Notes under the pieces: generated by a model
Told to the model about the DNA's origin: nothing
The model's database searches: none
The model's input: the letters and a program-made list of their open reading frames with translations, nothing else
Translations under genes and position numbers: made by a program
In this document: positions 55,630 to 64,000 of the stretch, in pieces
Layout of the letters: every line of letters starts with the position of its first letter
Position numbering within the stretch: position 1 is the stretch's first letter
NCBI RefSeq assembly: GCF_020509005.1
Contig: NC_063019.1
Coordinates: 4,216,001-4,280,000 of the forward strand
Direction: 5' to 3'
DNA length: 64,000 nt
Source: Fulvia fulva
Taxonomy: Eukaryota > Ascomycota > Dothideomycetes > Mycosphaerellales > Mycosphaerellaceae

Positions 55630-58600
55630 GATAGATAGATTTGTTATTCCCCTGTTCTAGGACCCTATCCGGCCTATATAGGTATATATCTATTGTTATA
55701 TATAAAGGGAAACCCGAATAGGTAAAAACCCTTCCCGCCCCTAACTTCTCCTTATCTAGATTAGCTTTCCCTCTGAACGTACGTAGTCTATGTCACTACC
55801 CCGTTAGCCCCCGCTCCTAGCCGGTCTCGTCGCGCTACGTCGTGTCCTCTCTTCCTATACTACTCCTACTAGGCGGTACTGTTCTAGCTAGCCCTTCTCT
55901 AGTATCTAGTTCGTAATACGCCGTAGGTCCTTAGCGTTGTTAAGAAGTGCCCTAATCGTCCGGTTCCTCGCCTTTACTATCTACTCCCCCCTTCCTAGCG
56001 ACTACCTCGGATAGACGAGGAGTACGTACCGTACGTTCTAGGAGCGATAGCCGTAGGGGTAGCTAGTATTCGTATATCCTAGAACCTTCCTCTATAATAG
56101 GTACCCCTAGAGGCCGATGTGTTCGCTTCGTAGTTGGGTTACTATACTACTCTATACCCTCGTAAGGCGGTAGTAGATGAGCTTCGGGGGGTGCTTGACC
56201 GCGGATTTTGTAGCTAACTATTCCTTAGGTTATCCCGCTAGCTAAGGGCGTCTACTATGCCCTACACCCTAGTTGTTCTACCTCTCTTTCTATAGTTACT
56301 CTATAACCGATTTCTATAATAGGTACCCCTAGAGGCCGATATATTCGCTTTATAGTTAGGTTACTATACTACTCTATACCCTCGTAAGGCGGTAGTAGAT
56401 AAGCTTTAGGGGGTACTTAACCGCGGATTTTGTAGCTAACTATTCCTTAGGTTGTCCCGCTAGCTAAGGGCGTCCACTATGCCCTACAACCTAGTTGTTC
56501 TACCTCTCTTTCTATAGTTACTCTATAACCGATTTCTTACCTTCCTATTATATTACTAGCTATTCGTCCCTTACCCGGTAGTTCGGCTCGTTTACGGGTC
56601 GAATGCCCTTATACGCTAGTACTAATTTGCGGGCCCTTACGACTATACTAGCGATAACCTTCTATACTAGGTACTATACCGACTTACCTAAGTAGGAGGT
56701 CTATAGTCCCTAGATATATAGGTCGATCGGTAGTATAGCGGTCTCGTACTTAACTATCCTTATTAGTGTCGACTTATATACCCCGGTGACCTTCCTTAGG
56801 CATTAGTTTTAGATCTTCGCTAGCGGCGCGACGAGTCCCTTTAATAGGTAGGCCCTCTCGCCTAAGGACTATACTTAGCTACTATAGGTAAGGACTAGCC
56901 GTATAATAGCCGTATATAGGAGTCGTAACTACCGAAAGTCCGCCCCCTATATAGACGTAGTAAGCCTCTAGTATAATACTATATTCTGTTTAGCTTTCCG
57001 TAATATTACCTCTACGTACTTCCTCTACCGTAGCGCCGGGTCTACCTATAGTCCGAGGATCCTAAGCTAGTTTACCGGATTAGTCGTATACCCCTATATC
57101 TAGATAGAAGCTTATATATTATAGAACCGTAGCCGGCGCGTAAAGTATATTAGATTATACTTTTCTAGGGTAAACCGAGCCCCGTACCTCCTAGCCTAGT
57201 CCTCGTAGATCTTGTGCTTCTCTTCTAGTAGCCTATAGTTCTCCTTAGTCGAGGAAGACTACGCTAGGATATTCGTGTCGTCTACGGAGCCGCTCGTAGC
57301 GGTGTTCTAGGATTCTAGGGCTAGGAGTAGCGTCGCCGTAAAGAAGAGGAATAGAATAGGTACTAGCGTTAAGCCTTACGGGATTCTAGTATAGACTACT
57401 TCAAATAGGCTTTTATACTAGCCGACTAGGATCGACGTACTACGGTTTTAGAGGTAGGACCGTACAAAGTTAATAAGCTACGTAGGGAGTCCTTTCGACC
57501 TTAGGATATAGAGTAGCCGCGGGTATAACACGTAGTCGAAGGCTCCCGATATGTCTAGACTAAGTAAGGATACTATATTGTCCCTATTCTTATACTAGAT
57601 AGCCTTTACCTAAGAGGTAATAAGTTCTATCGCGGATAGCGTCGATCGCTATAGGCGCGTACCTATCTAGGTATCCGGGAGTAGGGAGTATTCCTCTACC
57701 GCCTCGGAGAGTCTCGTTATAACTAGCTTCTTAAGCGCATTCCTAAGAGTATTAAGGAGCGTAATTAGGCGGTACGACTTTACCTACGTATAGTCTTCCT
57801 TTTACGGCTTACGTAGGACTACTATCGTCGATTATTTAAATACTATCGGGTAGTATCCGGTCTATAGGTAGGCGTTAAAGATCGCTACGACTACTAGGGC
57901 TAGTTAATCTCTATACTTCTTTAGTAGCTCGTTGAGGATCCTATCCGGCCCCGGGGCTTTCTTCGCCGGTAACTTCCTAAGTATAGCGGTAACTTCTCCC
58001 TCGGACACCTCCTATTAGGCCGCGATACTAGGGGCTAGAGGAGTAGAGCTATTTATATCGCTTAGATTAGCCTTGACTAGGGGCGGAAAGAACTTACTAG
58101 CTAGTAGACGCGCCTTAGCCTTAGGGTCGCTAACCGGGCTACTAGGCGATTATAGCGCTAGGATAGAGAAGGAGGGGCCCTATATAGTGTCCTATCGGGC
58201 CTATCTCGCTAGCTTCTATATCCTCGCTAGCTTACCGGCGATTTCTTCTACTATAGCCCTCTAGCCGACTACTTTCTCCCTCCGTATTAGAGCTTTCTTC
58301 TATTAGTATACCTCCCTATATACGTTCTAGGCCTCCTCGCTATAGCTACTCGTCTATACCCGGCGGGCTCTCCTTACTTCTCTTACTACCGTAGTATACT
58401 TCGGCGTCTAGTATAGTTTAGACTATATCGTTAGTTAGGTAAGCGGAACGTAAAGTAAGGTCGCTTTTCTTATTTCGTCTATTAACCCTTAGACTGCCTC
58501 GTCTATCTCGTCTTTACTATTCTATTACTACTACGCGATCTAGACTAGCCTCTCGGAGTTATCGAGGTACGCCTAGATATTAGCCTAGTAGGCCTTTCCC

Positions 58601-60817
58601 TAGTTTAGCTTAGGGGTTCTCGCTAGTATACGTTATATCTATATCGTAATAGAGGTCCTGACTAGTATATAGTCTAACGACGTCTCGAGTTTATATTCGA
58701 TCCTATAGTAGGTTACTATATAGTAGTAGCTATCTAAGATCTAGGAGAGGTCGATCGTGCCTTAGAGTCCCCCTCTCTTCTAGGTACCTAGGTCCTTCGG
58801 GGTATTAAGGGCAATTACGTTCCTCGCTATTAAGTCGAGTACTTCGTCGGCTATAGGGTACGGCTATATAAGGCTTTCCTAGGAAGGGTAGTATATATTA
58901 AAGTCTCCTACTACAATATAGCACCCTTGTCTCTTAAGCGCACTATCTACGTGTCTATAGACCCCTAGGTCGCGGCTAGACCTCGAGGCTAGCGGTTATA
59001 TATATAGGTTGTGTATCTAGGTACTACCTACGTAGAGGGAGGTAATATCGCCCCCGCCTTCTTCGTCTACGTAGTACACTACCTCCTAGTCGGATTCTAG
59101 TATGTCCTTACTAATATAGAAGCCCGTACGGGGTCTGCCGTCGCCTCGTAGGTATGTCGTATAGCCTAGTAACTTATAGGTCGTTAGTCTCTTATAGTAC
59201 GGGTTAATCTATAGCTCCTAGATTATAAGGACGTAGTAGACGCGCGGGTCCGCCTCGTATAGGAAATGGTTCTGGACTATATCCTTGCTATAGTTGACGT
59301 TATACTAGATAATGCTAAGCGTGTCGAGGCTAGTCATCGGCATCGACAATCATTTCCTCTATATCGTCCTATGTCCTACTACCCTATACGTCCTAGTCTA
59401 CGCCTATCGGCTATAAACTAAAGGGGAGCCGGGCCTAGTTAGATTCCCTCGCCGTAGCTAGTAGAGCACGTGGCCTCCCGTACGCCCTAGGTTACGTATC
59501 CTTTATATCGTTCTTAGCCCTAGGGTACTTATACCCGACCGCCGCTAGTTAGTTCCGGTATAGGCTAGCCTTACGGTCGCCGTAGAATCTTAGGGCGACG
59601 GTTCTGTTTATGATTGCCTTGTTTTTCGCTAGTTTCCGCTATAGGCATTCCGTACTATACGATAGGTAGTGCCCCGGACAGTTCGCGTACCGTCTTATAG
59701 TCGATATATAGTCCCTAGATATATAGTCTCCTATATAGTTCGAGTAGGCCTACTTATTTATATACGTATAGATTTGGTGTCTATACTGTTAGTATTTGAA
59801 GTATTAGAGGACACGAAAGGATAAGGAGTGCTTTTCTACTATCTTAAGGCTATATTACTAGACTAGGCCTTATTCTATCGCTAGATCCGCCGCTTTCGCG
59901 TCTTATAGCTATACTATTAGCGCCGAGGCCTTCTTGCCTTCTAGCCATTTCCTATAGAGCTAAGTCGCCTTCTAGATTAGAGAGTTAAGAGTGACCGGGT
60001 TGTCCTCTTAGAGAGCGCGTAGGTGACCCTAGTTAGTTAGGTTAAACTCCTTAGGCATATCGTGGACTAGGATTATAAATTGCTTCGTTAAGACCTTCGC
60101 TAATGCCGTAACCTTAGATGCCTACTATAGCTATACCTCTAGGTGCCTCCTAGTAGTAGTAGAGCTAGTATAGATCTATAAAGTGCCGTTAGACTATTAG
60201 TTCACTACGACCACCCCTAGTTAGTTAATTCGTTAGGCGAGCTCCTTATTCGATAGCTTCGTAACTTCGGCCTAGTCTTCCTTTACTATAATACGGATCG
60301 TAACTGTATCGTACGTTAGGCGGGGGCCTAGTATCGATACCGCGACCGATACCTAGCTATAGGGGTGTTGATTCCGGGTGGCCTTACTAATCGCCTAGGA
60401 CGTCGTCCTCATTTCTTATTGCCCTCGGTAATATAACAGTATAAGCGCCGTACGTAGCTAAGTGATCATTACCTATAGAGACTAGTAAGGGAGCTAATCG
60501 TTAGTTTCTATACTTTTTACGTCCTCTATAAGTTGCTACTAGTTATCTTAGGGGGGCTTCGCCTATAGGGCCGTAGGCGCCGTTAGTGCCGTAGCCTAGG
60601 CTACTATTACCTAGGAGTTGCCTAATGTAGCTAGGCACCTCCGCGCCGTTTAGAGCTAAAGAAATAGGGTAAAGAGAGCTTTAAGCTGTCTAGATTAAAT
60701 AAGGTAGAACTCCTATAGTCCTAGGGGCAGTGGCCTGCTTTATATATCGTTAGAATAGCCTTGATAAGAGCTTTCGAATGTGTCGTGTTTTGGCATAGAG
60801 ATCGATAGTCCACCGGT
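55630..60817 (-). mobile_element. LINE family A copy A3, full length, unevenly RIP-damaged
   Basis: A minus-strand copy with the 17-bp duplication tagagcctataataata at 55613-55629 and 60818-60834, which interrupts the Gypsy pol. The tail gatagatagat is at 55630 and the 5' end near 60817. A short internal segment near 56090-56310 is repeated at about 56316-56540 (the block starting aggtacccctagaggccg), so the 3' UTR side contains a local duplication. RIP is heavy over 56000-58900 but milder at about 59100-60800, where CpA and TpG reappear. Confidence 0.9.
56098..56540. repeat. Local tandem duplication inside LINE A3
   Basis: The block from ataggtacccctagaggccgat to cgatttct occurs at about 56096-56315 and again at about 56316-56535. 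Copies A1, A2 and the intact LINE have it once. The two copies differ by RIP-type changes, so the duplication predates at least some of the mutation. Confidence 0.75.
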
Positions 60818-60834
60818 TAGAGCCTATAATAATA

Positions 60835-60872
60835 CCTAACTTTAGTTATAAGGATTATACGCGAGTACTTAC
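60835..60872 (+). pseudogene. Gypsy G1 continued: last codons of pol
   Basis: After the second copy of the LINE A3 target duplication, the sequence follows the C-terminal coding end of G2 (around PNFGHKDHTRV), with RIP-type differences. It breaks off at about 60872 where Copia C4 begins. Confidence 0.75.
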
Positions 60873-62070
60873 TATTGAATATACTCTTTACTAGTAAAAG
60901 CTATCCTTAGGGATAGGAATAGGTTCCTCTAAGTCTATTACCTTATAAAGATTCTAGAGCAAATTCTTCCTAAAGTGTACAAATCTTCTATACTAAAGCT
61001 CCTACTACTTTAGGTCGGTCTTTAATTAAGTAGTCACAAAGGCATTCTCTATTAGTAGTGTATATAATAAGTAATATGCCCGTTCTTATAGGAGAGGACA
61101 AATCTTATTAATGAATAGAACCCCCCTAAGGAGCTTTGTCTAGACACTAGTCTTACTAGAGGAGGAAATAAGAGAAAATAATAGAGGTTGAACACTAAAC
61201 TACTTACTAAACTAGTTCTATAAAACCAGGTTTACTCCTAGCTTAGGTATAAGTAGGATATCTTCTAAAACAACTTTTTTACTAGCTCTCCTACTTATCT
61301 CTACATTCCTAATATAAGTAGCTAATAAAAACCTACCTCCTACTTCAATCTATTTCTTTCTTATTAAGGGAGTTATAGATCTAAAGAGGTAGCTTTAGTC
61401 AGTTATATAGGATGAAGTATAGGAGTTAAGTAACTACTCTAACGAGGAGAACTTGCCTTAGACTTCTATAGTTAAGTAAGCCACTTTATTATACTTATTA
61501 TTATTAGACATTGTCTCTAGGGATGAGCTATATAAGTCACGTAACTCTTAGGCGGAAAACCCTTTTCTAGTCTTCTTTACTTTAGAGGTATAAGACTAGG
61601 CCTAGTTCTTCTAAAGTGACAGTATGTTAGAGCTAAGTTTCTTTACTATTTTCTTAAGTTCTTCTATAAAGGACTTCTCTCTTAGTGTCCTCCTTAAAGT
61701 AGGTGGTAGAGTTCTCTTCTTCTTAATATATATTATATTCTAGGAAGATAGTAGTTAGGAATGAGATCTAAGGACCTTTCTTACCTTAGGTAGACTAGGG
61801 CAGTCCTTAATCAGATGATCCTTCTTATAGAGAAGGTAGGAGAGTGGTCTTACTAGACCTAAGGGCTTAACCTAGGTAGCTACTATACTATACTTAGCCT
61901 TAGAGGGATCTAACCTAGCTTCTTAAGCTTTAAGGATCTTTAAGGTCCTTTTATAATCTATCTTTAGCTGAGCTATAATAGTATCCCTAGCTATATAGTA
62001 GTTAGGTAGTAGTAAGCTTAAGAGCTAGGTCATCCTTATATTAGCTTTCCTATAATACTGACCCTCTAGG
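60873..62070 (-). mobile_element. Copia fragment C4, RIP-damaged
   Basis: The minus-strand sequence is homologous to about 20215-21400 of Copia C3: the end of gag with the CCHC knuckle, the protease, and the start of integrase. It is heavily RIP-mutated and all frames are closed. It is cut on the right at 62070 by Gypsy G2, so its remainder may continue beyond that element outside the window. Unlike C2 it lacks the 1.5-kb internal deletion. Confidence 0.85.
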
Positions 62071-62254
62071 TGTAAGGGCGCGCGTACCATAGGGTCCGAA
62101 TGAGATAGTTGTTGTTCTACGAAGCTACGAAAGAGGAGCGCGAGGCGCGGCGAAGTTATAAAGTAAAGCCAAGCCGCGCTAACCCGATGCAGAAGGTCCG
62201 CGGTTCAGCCGGGCCGACGCAGCTACAGTGAGGGGTCGCGGGCTGCCCGTGACA
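62071..62254 (-). repeat. 3' LTR of Gypsy G2
   Basis: On the minus strand it begins TGTCACGGGCAG and ends GCCCTTACA, 184 bp, TG...CA. It matches 48862-49045. Confidence 0.9.
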
Positions 62255-62268
62255 GTACCCCCCCTCCC
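62255..62268 (-). other. Polypurine tract of Gypsy G2
   Basis: GGGAGGGGGGGGTAC on the minus strand, immediately upstream of the LTR, in the place where plus-strand synthesis is primed. Confidence 0.8.
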
Positions 62269-62448
62269 AAAACACGCCTCAGTCCTCTGAGCGTTATTCA
62301 CCTTGTGAGGCCACTTGCCTGTCGAGCTCCATAATCGCGCGAACGCCGAATCATCCTCTAGTGCCCTGTCGTCATCCGATAACATCGCATTCGCTCTATT
62401 AAGACCATCCTCGACCGGCTTCCTTCGAGAAACATGTTGCCTAGTTAG

Positions 62449-64000
62449 CTAGCTTGCCCCAGATCTAAGTCTGTCTTCGGCTCGCACTCGCGTATGATCC
62501 TTATGACCAAAGTTGGGTATCATTGCAGGCTCTGTAGGCTCCACTCGAGTATCGAATATGTGCGGAGCAGATTCTATTAGAGGCAAGGCTCGAGGCGACT
62601 CATTCGTGACGGTGTCTTTCGGAATGACCCTGATCGAGTTGAGCCCGAGTATCTCAGTGGCTGGTAGGGACCAGTCAGATGGAGCTGCGAAGCCTACAGG
62701 CGTAGACAACTCCGGCCGGTTATGGTGAAAGTCTGCAACAGCGGCGGCTGCGTGTTCAAGCATGTCCTCTGCAGGTTGCCAGGTCTCACCATCCTCTTCG
62801 TTCTGATATCCAGCCCATTTCACCTTGTACCATGTATCTACTTTGCGCTTGTGCCCCTTCTTCACCTTGCCTGCCCGCTTACGGGTGTACATGTCAAGGA
62901 TCTTTTCCACCTCGTACATGTGCGTAGGTGCTGCCACTACATCGGCTGCTGCATCAGCCTCGGTGGTGTCAGGTTCGATAGTTATCGGTGGTGGCGGCGC
63001 CAGATGCTGCCCTTCAAGTGGTGGGAAATCGGGGTGGTCGGCTCGTTGTAGTAGTGAGGTGTGGAAGCAGTTATCAAGTCCTACTAGAGCGTCTGATAGT
63101 TTCAGTCGATAAGAGAGTCTGGCCGGCATAACTTCCGTGATCTGGTAAGGGCCGGCATATCTCCTGTCCAGCTTCTTAGATGGTCGAGTCGTGCGGATGT
63201 TCTTGGTGCTAAGATACACCCAATCACCCACCTTGTAGTCTGGAGGAATGCTTCGGTGGCGGTTTGCTGCCTCTGCTTGGAGAGCTTGTGACATTCGCAT
63301 ATTCTCTTGAAGGTGTTTGTGAAGCTCGCAAATTCGACGCACAAAGGTTTCTGCTGATCGCGCGTCCAGTCGCTGGAGAGTGGTCAGTCCTCCCTCCTTT
63401 CCAGCGTTCAGGTCAACTCGCTCTATGAACTCAGGGTTGTATCCTAAGGTGGCGTAGAACGGCGACACACCAGTAGTCTCAGACAGGTGATTGTTGATCG
63501 CGAACTGAGCAAGGCACAGCCATTCTGCCCAGTCATCCTGTGCCTCGTTGGTGAACATGCGGAGATACTGTTCCATCGCCTGGTTAGTGCGTTCTGACTG
63601 TCCATCAGTTTCTGGGTGATACGAAGAACTCAGCTTGCGATTTGTGCGGAGCATCTTGCAGAGTTTCTTCCAGAAGGTAGCAACCCACTGCTTGCCACGG
63701 TCTGATGTAATGGTGTCAGGAAACCCGCGCCGACAGAACACATGTTTGAGGAAAAGCCTTGCCGTATTCTGTGCTGTCATTGCGCCAATAGGGATCAGCT
63801 CGACTTCCTTAGTGAGCCTGTCAGTGACGGTCATAATGTTGTTGTAGACCATGCCGTCAAGAGTGCTGTCTGGGAGTCCGACAACGAAGTCGACTGCAAT
63901 GTGTTTCCAAGGCCGATCTGGAACAGGAAGTGGCTGTAGTAATCCTAGTGGCTGGGAGTGCAGAGATTTTGTTGTACGGCAGGTGCGGCAATTCGCGGTG
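62449..64000 (-). CDS. Gypsy pol, C-terminal part: integrase plus chromodomain (partial)
   Basis: 517 codons are open from the window edge to the TAG ending at 62449; the N-terminal protease, RT and RNase H lie outside. The frame does not begin at the Met at 63852 but continues upstream. At the edge is CRTC, the last pair of the HHCC zinc finger, then the integrase core with HIAVDFVVGLP (catalytic Asp at 63889-63891), TSDRGKQW (second Asp) and HPETDGQSERTNQ (Glu). Then come the GPYQITEV barrel region and, at about 62720-62930, a chromodomain (YEVEKILDMY, WYKVKWAGYQ, TWQPAEDM). Such chromodomains guide chromoviruses to heterochromatin with methylated H3K9. Uninterrupted, so probably recent. 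Confidence 0.92.
   Translation of the reverse strand, partial: TANCRTCRTTKSLHSQPLGLLQPLPVPDRPWKHIAVDFVVGLPDSTLDGMVYNNIMTVTDRLTKEVELIPIGAMTAQNTARLFLKHVFCRRGFPDTITSDRGKQWVATFWKKLCKMLRTNRKLSSSYHPETDGQSERTNQAMEQYLRMFTNEAQDDWAEWLCLAQFAINNHLSETTGVSPFYATLGYNPEFIERVDLNAGKEGGLTTLQRLDARSAETFVRRICELHKHLQENMRMSQALQAEAANRHRSIPPDYKVGDWVYLSTKNIRTTRPSKKLDRRYAGPYQITEVMPARLSYRLKLSDALVGLDNCFHTSLLQRADHPDFPPLEGQHLAPPPPITIEPDTTEADAAADVVAAPTHMYEVEKILDMYTRKRAGKVKKGHKRKVDTWYKVKWAGYQNEEDGETWQPAEDMLEHAAAAVADFHHNRPELSTPVGFAAPSDWSLPATEILGLNSIRVIPKDTVTNESPRALPLIESAPHIFDTRVEPTEPAMIPNFGHKDHTRVRAEDRLRSGAS

Larger units (their letters stand above)
62071..64000 (-). mobile_element. Gypsy retrotransposon G2, unmutated, 3' part only
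   Basis: 3' LTR (62071-62254), polypurine tract (62255-62268), 3' untranslated region and the C-terminal half of pol, all with normal CpA and TpG. The element runs off the window at 64000. It inserted into RIP-mutated Copia C4; the five bases before the LTR are ctagg, and the other flank is outside the window. Same family as G1. Confidence 0.92.

Noticed and set aside
62179..62385. 68-residue frame at the Gypsy LTR
   Set aside because: It straddles the polypurine tract and LTR boundary, a non-coding part of the element.

Overview
The window looks like a transposon graveyard from a filamentous ascomycete (Pezizomycotina) that has undergone repeat-induced point mutation (RIP). CpA and its complement TpG are almost absent over most of the 64 kb, while CpG and CpT persist, and old coding regions are full of TAG/TAA stops. 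Against this background stand a few unmutated islands: one host-type gene (about 8.6-10.15 kb), one Copia element (19.0-24.65 kb), one LINE (38.9-43.9 kb) and the end of a Gypsy element (62.07 kb to the window end). I saw no rRNA, tRNA, CRISPR array or bacterial feature.

Layout. 1-716: 3' end of a RIP-damaged LINE (called family B). 1217-6478: a moderately damaged Copia element on the minus strand, ending in a palindrome of LTR fragments (6414-6589). 6590-8420: a heavily mutated Mutator-like (MULE) transposase on the minus strand. 8640-10144: the only host-type gene, a two-exon secreted precursor with 12 near-identical 69-bp repeats, each ending in a Kex2-type Lys-Arg site except the last. 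10178-16934: RIP-damaged LINE (family A, copy A1), inserted about 20 bp after that gene's stop codon and itself hit by a 5'-truncated LINE B. 18228-25936: an old RIP-damaged Copia split by a younger, nearly intact copy of the same family (19032-24648). 25937-33640: RIP-damaged LINEs of families C, B and D. 33644-38590: LINE A copy A2. 38938-43923: full-length unmutated LINE A with both ORFs and a 14-bp target duplication. 44410-45542: internally deleted Fot1/pogo element. 46331-48861: LINE D. 48862-60872: RIP-damaged Gypsy, split by LINE A copy A3 (55630-60817). 60873-62070: Copia fragment. 62071-64000: unmutated Gypsy end (LTR, polypurine tract, integrase, chromodomain), truncated by the window.

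Biological reading. Target duplications and nesting order the insertions: old LINE, Copia and Gypsy layers were RIP-mutated, then one Copia, one LINE and one Gypsy copy arrived and have largely escaped. The likely biologically active host item is the Kex2-processed repeat protein at 9097-10144. Its architecture (signal peptide, short pro-region, repeats ending in Lys-Arg) is that of fungal KEP proteins, a class that includes alpha-type pheromone precursors and dikaritin RiPP precursors. No tailoring enzyme (UstY/DUF3328, tyrosinase, methyltransferase) lies in the window, so its product is unknown. Its tandem repeats are untouched although every other long repeat of comparable age nearby is heavily mutated.
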